Of a stretch of DNA of 41,700 nt, positions 24,218 through 35,875 are shown one piece after another; within the stretch, counting starts at the first letter, position 1; each line of letters begins with the position of its first letter. Location: contig CAKNPW010000016.1 of the NCBI GenBank assembly GCA_930990555.1, positions 1 through 41,700 on the forward strand. The letters are read 5' to 3'. A model generated the notes under the pieces. That model was not told the origin of the DNA. It saw only the letters and a list, made by a program, of their open reading frames with translations, and made no database searches. Source of the stretch: an uncultured Clostridium sp. GTDB taxonomy: Bacteria; Bacillota; Clostridia; TANB77; CAG-508. The position numbers and the translations under genes were made by a program.

Positions 24218-25699
24218 TTAATCCTCTCCACTTTTATCATATATATTATCTTTTTTTATCCAAACAGATACACTACCTCCATCACAATAAAATATTCCAT
24301 TTCCATTTGCATCAACATATACCGTCTCAGCTAGATTACCTGTACAATCGTAAAATACTGTATTTGCCAATCTTTCTCCCATATTCATCTCAATATATCC
24401 ACCAGCATTATCACTCATTACAACAGCCAAACCAGAATCTGTATGGTCACTATCTCCTTCTCTTACCCAACCTATTATATTTTCATTCTTAAAATAATCT
24501 TTTTGTTTTCCGTAAGAAAAATGCTTTCTGGCTTTTATCATATTCTCCAATAATTTTTTCTTTGGTGGAATATTATCGTGTTCTATTCCGTAATAATCTC
24601 CATAGAATATGCATGGAATTCCATCTTTTCTTAGTAAGATTAACGCATATGCTAATGGTTTAAACCAGTCTTGTACCCATGAATTTAATGATTGACCTAA
24701 TTGTGTATCATGGTTGTCTACAAATGTTACTGCATATTCTGGATTTTCTTTTACAAGAGTATTATCTAAAATAGTTCTCATATCATAATTTCCAGAAGAA
24801 TTTGAAGCATTAAATAAATTATAATGTAATGGTACATCAAATAATTTCATTTCATAATTTACTTCTTTTAAATAATTATTTATTGCTAAAATATTAGTAC
24901 TCCAATATTCGCCTACTGTGAAAAAATCTTTTGCAAATTCTTCTTTTATATTCTCTAACCATTCTTTGTAAAAACCTGCTCTAATATGTTTTACAGCGTC
25001 TAATCTAAATCCATCTACATTTGTAGTATTTACGTACCAGTCTCCCCATTTATTTAATTCCTGAATAACATCTACATTATTAAAATCAACATCAGCACCC
25101 ATTAAATAATCAAAATTACCATTTTCTTTATCTACATCTGCATCCCAATGTTTTCCGTAAAATTTAAATACACCTTTTCTTTTTTGTTTTTCGTCCCAAT
25201 CGACACCATGAAAATGTGTCCAATTCCATTTAAAGTCGGAATATTTATTATTTCTTCCATCAAAATTGTATTTTGTCCATGCTTCTATAAATACTGGTGT
25301 ATTAATTTCTATATTTCTGTTATTGGGTTGATCCTCTATTGCCATAACTTCTTCTGTTCCATCAGCACCTAATTTATGGTTTAAAACAATATCTGCATAA
25401 ACTTCTAAATTATTTCCTTTTAATACTTTTATTGCATTTATATATTCTTCTTTACTGCCATATTTAGTATTTACAGAACCCTTTTGGTCAAATTCTCCTA
25501 GGTCGTATAAATCATACACACCATATCCAGTATCATTTTTTCCTCCTTCTCCTTTATAGGCTGGTGGTAACCATACTCCTGTAATTCCAATACTATCTAA
25601 ATAGCTTGCTTCGTTTGCAACTTTTTTCCACAATCCACAATCTGCTGGTAAATACCATTCGAAATATTGCATTATTGTTTGATTAATTTTTTTATTCAT
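24218..25699 (-). CDS. Cytoplasmic alpha-amylase (GH13)
   Basis: This 493-residue enzyme has no signal peptide and should cleave alpha-1,4-glucan chains inside the cell. The four GH13 motifs are DIVLNHK (103-109), GFRLDAVKH with nucleophile Asp234, VGEYW with acid/base Glu264, and FVDNHD with Asp331. Length and motifs match the intracellular AmyA type, which uses maltodextrins or glycogen. GGAG lies 7 nt before the ATG. It sits just after the gyrA terminator with no clear promoter, so read-through from gyrA or a weak promoter in the 25-nt gap is needed. Confidence 0.93.
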   Translation of the reverse strand: MNKKINQTIMQYFEWYLPADCGLWKKVANEASYLDSIGITGVWLPPAYKGEGGKNDTGYGVYDLYDLGEFDQKGSVNTKYGSKEEYINAIKVLKGNNLEVYADIVLNHKLGADGTEEVMAIEDQPNNRNIEINTPVFIEAWTKYNFDGRNNKYSDFKWNWTHFHGVDWDEKQKRKGVFKFYGKHWDADVDKENGNFDYLMGADVDFNNVDVIQELNKWGDWYVNTTNVDGFRLDAVKHIRAGFYKEWLENIKEEFAKDFFTVGEYWSTNILAINNYLKEVNYEMKLFDVPLHYNLFNASNSSGNYDMRTILDNTLVKENPEYAVTFVDNHDTQLGQSLNSWVQDWFKPLAYALILLRKDGIPCIFYGDYYGIEHDNIPPKKKLLENMIKARKHFSYGKQKDYFKNENIIGWVREGDSDHTDSGLAVVMSDNAGGYIEMNMGERLANTVFYDCTGNLAETVYVDANGNGIFYCDGGSVSVWIKKDNIYDKSGED

Positions 25700-25723
25700 C
25701 TTTTAATCTCCTTTGCTATTATT

Positions 25724-25754
25724 AAAAAAAGTCTAATAGATATTCTATTAGACT
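25724..25754 (-). terminator. gyrA terminator
   Basis: A perfect 11-bp stem (25730-25740 with 25744-25754), 3-nt loop and seven T on the minus strand. Confidence 0.9.
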
Positions 25755-25788
25755 CTTTTTGAAGTATTCGTATGTTATTATATATCTA

Positions 25789-28236
25789 TTATTTTTTATC
25801 TTCATTCGTTTCTTCTGGTTCTACTAATTCTATACTTACTACTTTTCCTCCATCGTTTGTTCTCATTAAAGTTACACCTTGTGTTGATCTTCCTAAAACG
25901 CTTACATCTTTAACACTTATTCTAATTATAGTGCCTTTATCTGTAATCATCATAATATCGTTTGAATCATCTGTAACCCTAATTCCAATTAATTTACCAG
26001 TTTTTTGAGTAACTTTATATGTTATTACTCCTCTTCCACCTCTGTTTTGAACTCTATATTCATCTAAATCAGTTCTCTTTCCGAATCCATGCTCTGTTAT
26101 AGCCAATAAGGTTGCATTAGCACCAGCTATAATAGATTCCATTCCTATAACTTTATCTCCATCTCCAAGTTTAATTCCTATTACACCTTGTGCAGTTCTA
26201 CCCATTGGTCTTACATCTTGTTCACTAAAAGTAATACTCATTCCATCTTCAGTTACTAATACTACATTATCTTGTCCATCTGTTAATCTTACAGCTATTA
26301 GTTCATCTTCCTCTTTTAATGTTATTGCTTGAAGTCCAGTTTTTCTTGCTGAATTATATTCTGTAAGAGCTGTTTTCTTGATGAATCCCTTTTGTGTTGC
26401 CATTAATAGGTATTTTCCTTCTGCAAAATTTGAAATAGGAATAACTGCTGTTATTTTTTCTCCTGCATCTAAACTTAATAGGTTAACAATTGCAGTTCCC
26501 TTAGCGGTTCTTCCTGCTTCTGGGATCTCGTATCCACGTAATCTATACAATTTACCTTTATTACTAAAGAATAATATAGTATCATGTGTAGATGCTGTAA
26601 ATATTTCTTTAACAAAATCTTCAGCTCTAGTTGATATACCAGTAATTCCTTTTCCTCCTCTGCGTTGGCTTTTATATGTATCTGCTGGCATTCTCTTAAT
26701 ATATCCGAAGTGTGTTAATGCTACAATAGTTTGTTCTTCTTTTATTAAATCTTCTTCTTCTATATCACCTTCAGCAGGTTTTATTTTTGTTAATCTTTCA
26801 TCACCAAATTTAGTTTTTACTTCTTCTAAATCTTTTTTTATTATATCATATACAAGTTGTTCATTTGCTAAAATTTCTCTTAGATGAGCAATTAATTCCA
26901 TTAATTGTTTATATTCTTCCTCTATTTTTTCTCTTTGTAAACCTGATAGTGTTTTTAATCTCATATCTAGAATTGCTTGAGCTTGTATATCTGTTAACCC
27001 AAATCTTTCCATTAATCTTTCTTTTGCGTCATCATAAGAATTTCTAATTATACTAATAACTTCGTCGATGTTATCAATTGCTATTCTTAATCCTTCTAAT
27101 ATATGAGCTCTTGCTAATGCCTTATCTAATTCAAATTTAGTTCTTCTTATTATTACTGTTTTTCTATGATCTATATAATAGTCTAGACATTGTCTTAATG
27201 TAAGTATTTTTGGCTCTCCATCTACTAAAGCTAACAGAATTGCACCAAATGTATCTTGCATTTGAGTATTTTTGTATAATTGATTTAAAACAACTTGAGC
27301 CCTAGCATCACGTTTTAATTCTATTACTATTCTAACTCTATCATTTCTATCGGATTCATCTCTTAGTTCAGATATTCCTTCTATTCTTTTTTCTCTAACT
27401 AATTTAGATATATTTTCTATTAATCTAGCTTTATTAACTTGATATGGCAAAGAAGTTACAATTATTCTTTGTTTGTTATTTGCCATTTCCTCAATCTCTG
27501 CTTCTGCTCTTACTATTATTTTTCCTCTTCCAGTTTTATAAGCTTCTCTTATTCCTTCTTTTCCTAAGATCATTCCTCCTGTTGGGAAGTCTGGACCTTT
27601 AATAATTGACATTAACTCATCATCTGTTATATTTGGATTTTCTATTATCTTTATAAGTCCATCACAAACTTCTGTTAAGTTATGTGGAGGTATATTAGTT
27701 GCCATTCCAACTGCAATACCTGATGAACCATTTATTAATAATTGTGGTATTTTTGAAGGTAATACTGTTGGCTCTTGTAATCTATCATCATAGTTTGGCA
27801 TGAAGTCGACAGTATTTTTTTCTATATCTGTAAGCATATATTCTGCTATTTTAGACATTCTTGCCTCTGTATATCTCATTGCGGCAGCTCCATCGCCATC
27901 TATAGATCCAAAGTTACCATGTCCATCTATTAACATATATCTTAATGAAAAGTCTTGTGCCATTCTTACCATTGCATCATAAACCGAAGAATCTCCATGA
28001 GGATGGTATCTTCCTAAAACAGAACCTACAGTATTAGCACACTTTCTGTATGGTTTATCTGAAGTGATTCCATCTTCGTGCATTGCATATAAAATTCTTC
28101 TGTGTACTGGTTTTAAACCATCTCTTACATCTGGTAAAGCTCTTTGTACAATAACACTCATAGCATAACTTATATATGCTGTTTTCATCTCGCTTTCAAT
28201 ATCTCTTTCAATTATTTTTCCATCATGGTTGTCCAT
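25789..28236 (-). CDS. gyrA: DNA gyrase subunit A
   Basis: The breakage-reunion subunit of gyrase. From the ATG at 28236 (AGAGGTAAAGAA upstream) it has 815 residues and its numbering matches the standard: catalytic Tyr122 in AAMRYTEARM, and GDSSVYD at 81-87 with Ser83 and Asp87, the usual quinolone-susceptible residues. An ATG at 28269 in frame adds 11 basic residues but lies closer to the promoter and lacks a site. The C-terminal beta-pinwheel begins with a GyrA box-like QRRGGKG. It is separated from gyrB by about 4 kb of unrelated genes. Confidence 0.97.
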   Translation of the reverse strand: MDNHDGKIIERDIESEMKTAYISYAMSVIVQRALPDVRDGLKPVHRRILYAMHEDGITSDKPYRKCANTVGSVLGRYHPHGDSSVYDAMVRMAQDFSLRYMLIDGHGNFGSIDGDGAAAMRYTEARMSKIAEYMLTDIEKNTVDFMPNYDDRLQEPTVLPSKIPQLLINGSSGIAVGMATNIPPHNLTEVCDGLIKIIENPNITDDELMSIIKGPDFPTGGMILGKEGIREAYKTGRGKIIVRAEAEIEEMANNKQRIIVTSLPYQVNKARLIENISKLVREKRIEGISELRDESDRNDRVRIVIELKRDARAQVVLNQLYKNTQMQDTFGAILLALVDGEPKILTLRQCLDYYIDHRKTVIIRRTKFELDKALARAHILEGLRIAIDNIDEVISIIRNSYDDAKERLMERFGLTDIQAQAILDMRLKTLSGLQREKIEEEYKQLMELIAHLREILANEQLVYDIIKKDLEEVKTKFGDERLTKIKPAEGDIEEEDLIKEEQTIVALTHFGYIKRMPADTYKSQRRGGKGITGISTRAEDFVKEIFTASTHDTILFFSNKGKLYRLRGYEIPEAGRTAKGTAIVNLLSLDAGEKITAVIPISNFAEGKYLLMATQKGFIKKTALTEYNSARKTGLQAITLKEEDELIAVRLTDGQDNVVLVTEDGMSITFSEQDVRPMGRTAQGVIGIKLGDGDKVIGMESIIAGANATLLAITEHGFGKRTDLDEYRVQNRGGRGVITYKVTQKTGKLIGIRVTDDSNDIMMITDKGTIIRISVKDVSVLGRSTQGVTLMRTNDGGKVVSIELVEPEETNEDKK

Positions 28237-28272
28237 TTCTTTACCTCTTTTCTTCTTTCTGCTACACAATGT

Positions 28273-28301
28273 ATTATACTAAAACAGGAAAAAATATGCA
28301 A
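28273..28301 (-). promoter_or_regulatory. gyrA promoter
   Basis: TTGCAT (28301-28296), 17-nt spacer, TATAAT (28278-28273) on the minus strand, 37 nt before the gyrA ATG. Confidence 0.85.
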
Positions 28302-28339
28302 GAAAATTATGCTAAAATCTTACGGAATTAATAAGAAAG

Positions 28340-28455
28340 GTATTTTTCGAGTATTTCTTCGAAGTTATTTCGAAATATATGCAACTTGCTTTGCTCGGAC
28401 AGACATATGTAGCCTAACTTTGTTGCTCTGGAAAAATCTAGCGATTTTCCCTATG
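28340..28455. other. Palindrome-rich intergenic block upstream of gyrA
   Basis: This stretch is richer in GC than the surrounding spacers. It holds CTTCGAAG (28357-28364), ATTTCGAAAT (28367-28376), GCAACTTGC (28381-28389) and a GGAAAAATC/GATTTTCC hairpin (28431-28451). No gene is supported. It could be an operator region, a small RNA or a dispersed repeat. Confidence 0.35.
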
Positions 28456-28551
28456 AAATAAGAAAAATGACTTTCTAAGCTTATTTTTATATTTAATTTA
28501 AACTTTTTATATAAGAAGTTTGACAAATTTTATTATAATAAGTTAGAACAT

Positions 28552-29265
28552 TTAAGCTAGTGCATTTGCTGCTTCTAATTCGAGCTCATTTATTTCAAAA
28601 TTTTTATTATTGTTTTTAATTAAGCTATGTATATTTTCTATTGTTCTTGCTTCTTTTAGTAAATTTTCTAATGGCATTATTTTATCTAAATATTCTTTTA
28701 TATTATTCATTTCTATTTCCATTATATCAAACTCTTTATTTGTATATGCATTTTTCCATTCTTTAATAGCTGTTTCAAATTTATTTATTTCATTTCCTTG
28801 TTCTATAATCATCTCTTCTATATTACTACTTATATTATCTAATATTAAATTTTTACCCTGTTTTATTACAGTAGCAATATTTTCGTTTAACTTTCCTGAA
28901 TCATTTATTTTATTTAGTGCAATATCAATTCCATTTGAAATAGAATCTATTATCCCTCCTGTTTCTACTGCCTTTTGCATTTGTGAAATATCATCAAATT
29001 TACCTGTTACAATTCCCATTGCATTTTTTCCTAAATCTATAGCCTCATCTATTGCTGTATTTATTCCTTCCTTAAAACCATCTTTAAGTATACTATCTTT
29101 TATTTTTATTACTTCATCTTCTACAAAATCTGGTAATAAAAATCTTATTCCTAAATCAAGTCCTGTATTTATAATTCCACCTAAAGTTGTTTCTAAAAAG
29201 CTCTTTTGTTCTTTTTCTACTTCTATATTTTTATCATTTAAATTATTTTGTAAGTTTATATCCAT
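28552..29265 (-). CDS. Hypothetical helical protein of the VirB4/ParA module
   Basis: A 237-residue protein, mainly amphipathic helices. A Gly-rich segment near residues 26-45 (TTLGGIINTGLDLGIRFLLP) could touch a membrane; there is no signal peptide. Repeated Asp-Ile-Gly/Ile patterns fill residues 60-140 and the C-terminal third is a likely coiled coil. AGGAG lies 11 nt before the ATG, and it overlaps the ParA-like gene by 23 nt. I do not recognise the family. Its invariable coupling to an ATPase pair suggests a shared complex, but this is inference. Confidence 0.6.
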   Translation of the reverse strand: MDINLQNNLNDKNIEVEKEQKSFLETTLGGIINTGLDLGIRFLLPDFVEDEVIKIKDSILKDGFKEGINTAIDEAIDLGKNAMGIVTGKFDDISQMQKAVETGGIIDSISNGIDIALNKINDSGKLNENIATVIKQGKNLILDNISSNIEEMIIEQGNEINKFETAIKEWKNAYTNKEFDIMEIEMNNIKEYLDKIMPLENLLKEARTIENIHSLIKNNNKNFEINELELEAANALA

Positions 29266-29857
29266 ATTTTTTATTCTCCTTTAATAAATTTTTCATTATT
29301 TTTAATAAATCTTTTTTTATAGAATTTATTTTTATTATTTTTTCCATATTTAAAAATACTTCTATCTTGTTGCTGTAATCTATTTTTCCAAGAATATTTA
29401 TTGATTTGAAAATGCTATATAAAATTTCTTTATCTATTGAATTATAATTATATTTATTAAAAATAATATTTATATTTTCCTCTTTAATATCTTTTGTATT
29501 TTTTCTAATTAATTCTTTTAATTTTTTTATTCCTAGTAAATTACATTCTGACAAAAATATATTTGTAGAATTATTTAATAAATCTTTTGTTTTTAAAAAA
29601 TTTATTTGTGGATTATCAAAAATAATTATATTATATTTATCAATTTCTGTTTTATAGAACTTATTTATTAAATATATATTTTCTATTTTTATTACTTTTT
29701 TTTGTACTTTTTTATTAAATATTTTATAAATATTTTGTTGATAATCAATTATTAATACTTTACCTTTATTTTCTGCCATTACATTTGCTAATAATATTGT
29801 TATAACACTTTTACCTACACCATTAGCACCAAATATATTTATTACTTTTTTAATCAT
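29243..29857 (-). CDS. ParA/MinD-like P-loop ATPase
   Basis: A 204-residue protein starting MIKKVINIFGANGVGKS. The P-loop GANGVGKS (residues 10-17) sits where ParA/MinD/CobQ proteins have KGGxGKT; the usual first lysine of the deviant Walker A is not in place. VLIIDYQQ (about 34-41) and IIIFDNPQ (about 78-85) match the switch and Walker B strands. It is shorter than typical ParA (about 250). It overlaps the VirB4-like gene by 8 nt. Possible roles are positioning or assembly of a partner complex; plasmid partition is less likely because no ParB or centromere is visible. Confidence 0.7.
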   Translation of the reverse strand: MIKKVINIFGANGVGKSVITILLANVMAENKGKVLIIDYQQNIYKIFNKKVQKKVIKIENIYLINKFYKTEIDKYNIIIFDNPQINFLKTKDLLNNSTNIFLSECNLLGIKKLKELIRKNTKDIKEENINIIFNKYNYNSIDKEILYSIFKSINILGKIDYSNKIEVFLNMEKIIKINSIKKDLLKIMKNLLKENKKYGYKLTK

Positions 29858-31664
29858 CTCCTTCCCCTTTTTCTATTATCTTTTTTTCGAAATCTGATGA
29901 ATCTATTTTTACTATGATGTGATCATTTCCAACAAACATTAAACATTCTCCTTTTGAAAATGATTTTATTTCTATTTTTTCTTTTTCTGATAACTTAGTA
30001 TATTTTTCTAATATATTAATATTCTCTTCTTCTAAACAAAAAAATACTTTTATATTTGAATTATTTAAAATGCTTTTTCCATATGTTCCATTATCTAAAC
30101 TAAATAAATCTGATATATCTTGGGTTATTGCCACTCCACTACCTCCATATTTTCTAATAGTTTTAAATATTTTATATATAAATGAAGCAACTTCTTTATT
30201 AGATGTTACACCTATTAGTCTCCAAATTTCGTCCATGTAAATAACTTTTCTTTCTTTACGATTTTTTTTTATTAAATCCCAAAATAAATCTACAAATATA
30301 TACATCCCGTATTTAATATTTTCCTCACCTAATTCATATATATCAGCAATTATTAATTTATCTTTTGTCTTTATATTTGTATATTTATTAAAATAATTTA
30401 AACTGCCTTTTACAAAAGGTAACAATTTAATATGAAATTTCTTTGTTCTTTTATCTTGCCCTAGTAACTCATAAAACTCTCCTAATATTGGCATATCTTT
30501 ACTTTCTTTAAAGACTAATTTATTGTTTTTTATCTTATATAGACTTTTATCGTTAAAATTTATATTTTTGTTTTCGTATAGTGTAATTAGTTTTTCTTCA
30601 ATAATTGATTTTTCTTCCTCGTTCATCTCTCCAAATATTAAATTAAAAAATCCTTTAAGTTTATCTATTTTTATACTAAGATAACCTTTTTCGTTTTTCT
30701 CTATACTTTCTTCTCTTATATCAAATACATTTATATATGTACTTGAAGTTGGCCCTATTTTTAATAATGTTCCATTTAATGCTTTGCATATATTTCCATA
30801 TTCCCTATCTGGATCTATGACATATTGATTTATTTCTTGAATTCCATATCTTAATATTAGTAATTTTATATAAAAAGATTTTCCTGCTCCAGACGTTCCA
30901 AACACGCACATATTGGGATTTTTATATTTTTGAGTATTATATCTATCTATAAAAATCATTGAATTATTATAAATATTTCTGCCAATATACACTCCCTTTT
31001 CGTCAAAAATTGATGATGAAATAAAAGGATATGTACTAATAAGTCCATCTGTTAAAATATTTCTCCTTGTAGAAAACTTTAAATCTTTATCATTATACAT
31101 TAGTGGTAATGTTGATTTATATATTTGCTCTTGTCTAAAATTTGCTCTTCTACTTTGCATTCCTGACCCTTGTATTATTCCCTCTATTTTATTCAAGTTA
31201 TATTCTAATTCTTTTATTGACTCAGCAAAAAGATTAATATAAATATATAAATAATATATATCTTGATTATTTATTTGAATCTCTTTTCTTATATATTTAG
31301 CATCATTATATGTATATTGCGCTATATCAACATCCTGTCTATTATTATTTATTTCTTTTAAATCTGCTGACACATTTCCTATATTATACGTTAATTCTTT
31401 TAAAGTTTTATATTTATCTTGTTTTTCGTAAAATATTGAAATATTCATATTTATATTGGTATCTATTAAATTTTTTAATAATAACTCTTCATTTTCTCTT
31501 AAGTAATTTACTATCATTAAACCTGAATAATACATATTATCTATTTCTAAATATTTTGGATTTTGGTTATTTATGTATGATGGACAAATATAATTTTCTT
31601 CCATAAAATTACTTTCTTGTTGTTTTTTTGGAAATAATTTTTTTAATATATTTCTTTTTATCAC
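29850..31664 (-). CDS. VirB4/TraE-like ATPase
   Basis: A 604-residue AAA-type ATPase like those that energise type IV secretion. Walker A is in CVFGTSGAGKSF (about residue 257) and QYVIDPDREYGN follows as in VirB4/TrbE. Walker B is in KVIYMDEIWRL (about 478) and a sensor-like GVAITQDISDLF follows. It is shorter than usual VirB4 (about 650-800). The missing N-terminal part may be supplied by the upstream gene. Start is a GTG directly after the previous TAG; an in-frame ATG about 20 codons in is an alternative. No relaxase, coupling protein, VirB6 or VirB8 gene is seen. Confidence 0.82.
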   Translation of the reverse strand: MIKRNILKKLFPKKQQESNFMEENYICPSYINNQNPKYLEIDNMYYSGLMIVNYLRENEELLLKNLIDTNINMNISIFYEKQDKYKTLKELTYNIGNVSADLKEINNNRQDVDIAQYTYNDAKYIRKEIQINNQDIYYLYIYINLFAESIKELEYNLNKIEGIIQGSGMQSRRANFRQEQIYKSTLPLMYNDKDLKFSTRRNILTDGLISTYPFISSSIFDEKGVYIGRNIYNNSMIFIDRYNTQKYKNPNMCVFGTSGAGKSFYIKLLILRYGIQEINQYVIDPDREYGNICKALNGTLLKIGPTSSTYINVFDIREESIEKNEKGYLSIKIDKLKGFFNLIFGEMNEEEKSIIEEKLITLYENKNINFNDKSLYKIKNNKLVFKESKDMPILGEFYELLGQDKRTKKFHIKLLPFVKGSLNYFNKYTNIKTKDKLIIADIYELGEENIKYGMYIFVDLFWDLIKKNRKERKVIYMDEIWRLIGVTSNKEVASFIYKIFKTIRKYGGSGVAITQDISDLFSLDNGTYGKSILNNSNIKVFFCLEEENINILEKYTKLSEKEKIEIKSFSKGECLMFVGNDHIIVKIDSSDFEKKIIEKGEGDD

Positions 31665-32219
31665 CTACTTTTTTAAATTAATGCATGTATTTAGACAAAA
31701 ATGCAAAACTTTAATAACTTCATCTTTTTTACATTCTTTTACTTGGTTCCCGCATTTATTTAAACATTCTTTTATTTTTAGGTATTTTTCATTTAGTAAA
31801 TAGTGAATATTTTCTATATTATCTGTTTCACTGTGCTCATCTATAATAATATAATAATTTTTTGTGGATGTTTGTTTTTCCGAATTAATTTTTTTTAGAA
31901 ATTCAATATACTTTCTTGAAATAACTGAAATTGAATTATTTTTTGATTTTTTAGTATTATCTACAATTTTAGATATATCCTCTTTATTTGTATGAACTAA
32001 AATTTGAAGATTAAAATTACATGTCTTTAAAAAAATTTTATATGAATTTAAAATAGCTTCTTTTTCCAAAGCAGTTTTTAAATTAAAATTTATTGGTTGA
32101 ATTCTTAATATTTTTATAAATATATTTTTATTTTTTAGTTTTATAACTCCATTTTTATCTATCAACTCAATATTCAACCAATCTTGAGTTGATTTATTAT
32201 TTATTTTTACATATATCAC
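31665..32219 (-). CDS. Small protein preceding the VirB4-like ATPase (TraC-like)
   Basis: About 184 residues if a GTG at 32219 is used; the start is uncertain. The open frame extends to an ATG at 32291, but that ATG lies upstream of the promoter at 32236-32264, so it cannot be used from that transcript. After the AGAGGTGAT site the frame reads VKINNKSTQDWLNIE with GTA where a start would be expected. The body has RIQPINFNLKTALEKEAILNSY... (residues 80-102 of the long frame) typical of the small proteins encoded before TraE/VirB4 in Gram-positive conjugation clusters. It could form the N-terminal part of a split VirB4. Four cysteines near the C-terminus are notable. Confidence 0.6.
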   Translation of the reverse strand: MIYVKINNKSTQDWLNIELIDKNGVIKLKNKNIFIKILRIQPINFNLKTALEKEAILNSYKIFLKTCNFNLQILVHTNKEDISKIVDNTKKSKNNSISVISRKYIEFLKKINSEKQTSTKNYYIIIDEHSETDNIENIHYLLNEKYLKIKECLNKCGNQVKECKKDEVIKVLHFCLNTCINLKK

Positions 32220-32235
32220 CTCTAATCTTTGTAAA

Positions 32236-32264
32236 ATAATACTATTATTTCCAGTATTTGTCAA
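32236..32264 (-). promoter_or_regulatory. Promoter of the VirB4/ParA module
   Basis: TTGACA (32264-32259), 17-nt spacer, TATTAT (32241-32236) on the minus strand, just after the gyrB terminator. The module therefore has its own transcription unit. Confidence 0.8.
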
Positions 32265-32306
32265 CAATATTTGTAATACAAAAATCGACATTTATTACTA
32301 TTACAC

Positions 32307-32331
32307 CAAAAAAGAATCCTTGCGGATTCTT
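32307..32331 (-). terminator. gyrB terminator
   Basis: An 8-bp stem (32312-32319 with 32324-32331), 4-nt loop TTGC on the plus strand, and a run of T on the minus strand. Confidence 0.88.
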
Positions 32332-32339
32332 CTTTTATG

Positions 32340-34557
<2,218 letters not shown>

Positions 34558-34574
34558 TTAAACTCCCTCTTTTG

Positions 34575-35654
34575 TTAAAATTGTTCTTCTTTTTTTACTT
34601 GCCCATCTTTTACATTATATATATTATAATTAAAATTTTCAAGTAGTAATTTGTGAGTACCTGTTAATATTACTTGAGCATCCGTAATATTTTCTACAAA
34701 TTTTTTACGTCTTTTTTCATCTAATTCAGACATAAAATCGTCTAATAATAAAATTGGATATTCCCCAATTTCATCATAAATGACATATAATTCAGCTAAT
34801 TTCAATGATAATATTGCAGTTCTGAATTGACCTTGAGAACCATAAAGATTGATGTTTTTTCCATTAAGATATACTTCAAAATCATCTCTATGTATTCCAC
34901 TAGAAGTATATCCCCTATATATATCATTATCAATCTTTTCATTTAAATGCTTTATATAAGATTCTTTATCCTTAAAATCGCTAGTATATTTAATTTTTAT
35001 CTCTTCTGCATTATCTGTTATATTTTTGTGGATATCTACTATTTTACTCATAATCTTATCCACAAATTTTCTTCTATAATCATATACAATCTGTGCATGA
35101 TTTGCTAATTTTTCATTCCATATTTCTAGCATATTTCTTGGCTTACTTTCAAACTTAATTTGTCTTAAATAATTATTTCTTTGTTCTAAAGTCTTATTAT
35201 ATGCATTTAAATTAAATAAATATCTTGGTCTTAATTGACTTATTAGCATATTTAGAAATTTTCTTCTCTTTTGTGGACCATCTTTAAGAATTTCCATATC
35301 ATCTGGAGAAAAAATAATAGAATTTATATTTCCTAATAATTCACTCATTTTTTTTATTTTTACTCCATTTATAGCTATGTTTTTCTTGTCAGAAATTAAA
35401 TATTCTATTTTTCCTTCCCTATCACTTTTTTCATATTCAATATTTATTTTTGCAAAACTTGAATTTAGTTTAATAAGTTCTTTGTCTTTACTTGTTCTAA
35501 AAGATTTTCCCATCGAGCATAAAAAAATAGCCTCTAATATGTTTGTTTTTCCTTGTGCATTATCACCATAAATAATATTAATTCCCTTATTAAATTCTAT
35601 TTCTTGGCTATCATAATTTCTAAAATTCTTTAATTTTATTTTTGTTATATTCAT
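34575..35654 (-). CDS. recF: DNA replication and repair protein RecF
   Basis: A 359-residue SMC-like ATPase that loads RecA at gaps. Walker A is GDNAQGKTN (about residues 30-38), the signature region contains YRGYTSSGIHRDD, and Walker B is ILLLDDFMSELD. The ATG at 35654 is chosen since GGAGAACTTT precedes it, in place of an ATG 4 codons upstream. DnaA boxes at 35671-35679 and 35694-35702 lie immediately upstream, so DnaA could affect its expression. Confidence 0.96.
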   Translation of the reverse strand: MNITKIKLKNFRNYDSQEIEFNKGINIIYGDNAQGKTNILEAIFLCSMGKSFRTSKDKELIKLNSSFAKINIEYEKSDREGKIEYLISDKKNIAINGVKIKKMSELLGNINSIIFSPDDMEILKDGPQKRRKFLNMLISQLRPRYLFNLNAYNKTLEQRNNYLRQIKFESKPRNMLEIWNEKLANHAQIVYDYRRKFVDKIMSKIVDIHKNITDNAEEIKIKYTSDFKDKESYIKHLNEKIDNDIYRGYTSSGIHRDDFEVYLNGKNINLYGSQGQFRTAILSLKLAELYVIYDEIGEYPILLLDDFMSELDEKRRKKFVENITDAQVILTGTHKLLLENFNYNIYNVKDGQVKKEEQF

Positions 35655-35670
35655 AAAGTTCTCCACTTAG

Positions 35671-35702
35671 TTATCCACATTTCCGTAAGTTTCTGTGGAT
35701 AT
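35671..35702. promoter_or_regulatory. DnaA boxes upstream of recF
   Basis: A perfect TTATCCACA at 35671-35679 and a TGTGGATAT at 35694-35702 (one mismatch, opposite strand) between dnaN and recF. The spacer 35703-35830 shows no gene. Confidence 0.7.
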
Positions 35703-35830
35703 TTTTTAAATATATATTGCATTATACACATAATTAAAAAATAAAGCAAGTTATTTTTTAAAACAATAATTATATACTTTAAATCTTTGCTTTCTGAACA
35801 GTTAATATCAGAGATTTTTTTTATTTAACC

Positions 35831-35866
35831 AAAAAAAACAAGCTATTAATCTAATTTAATAGCTTG
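35831..35866 (-). terminator. dnaN terminator
   Basis: An 11-bp stem (35839-35849 with 35856-35866) followed by eight T on the minus strand. Confidence 0.9.
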
Positions 35867-35875
35867 CAATATTTA

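Noticed and set aside
29243-29857. Plasmid or chromosome partition ParA
   Set aside because: The P-loop lacks the usual first lysine of the deviant Walker A, no parB follows, no parS-like site was seen, and it is coupled to a VirB4-like gene.
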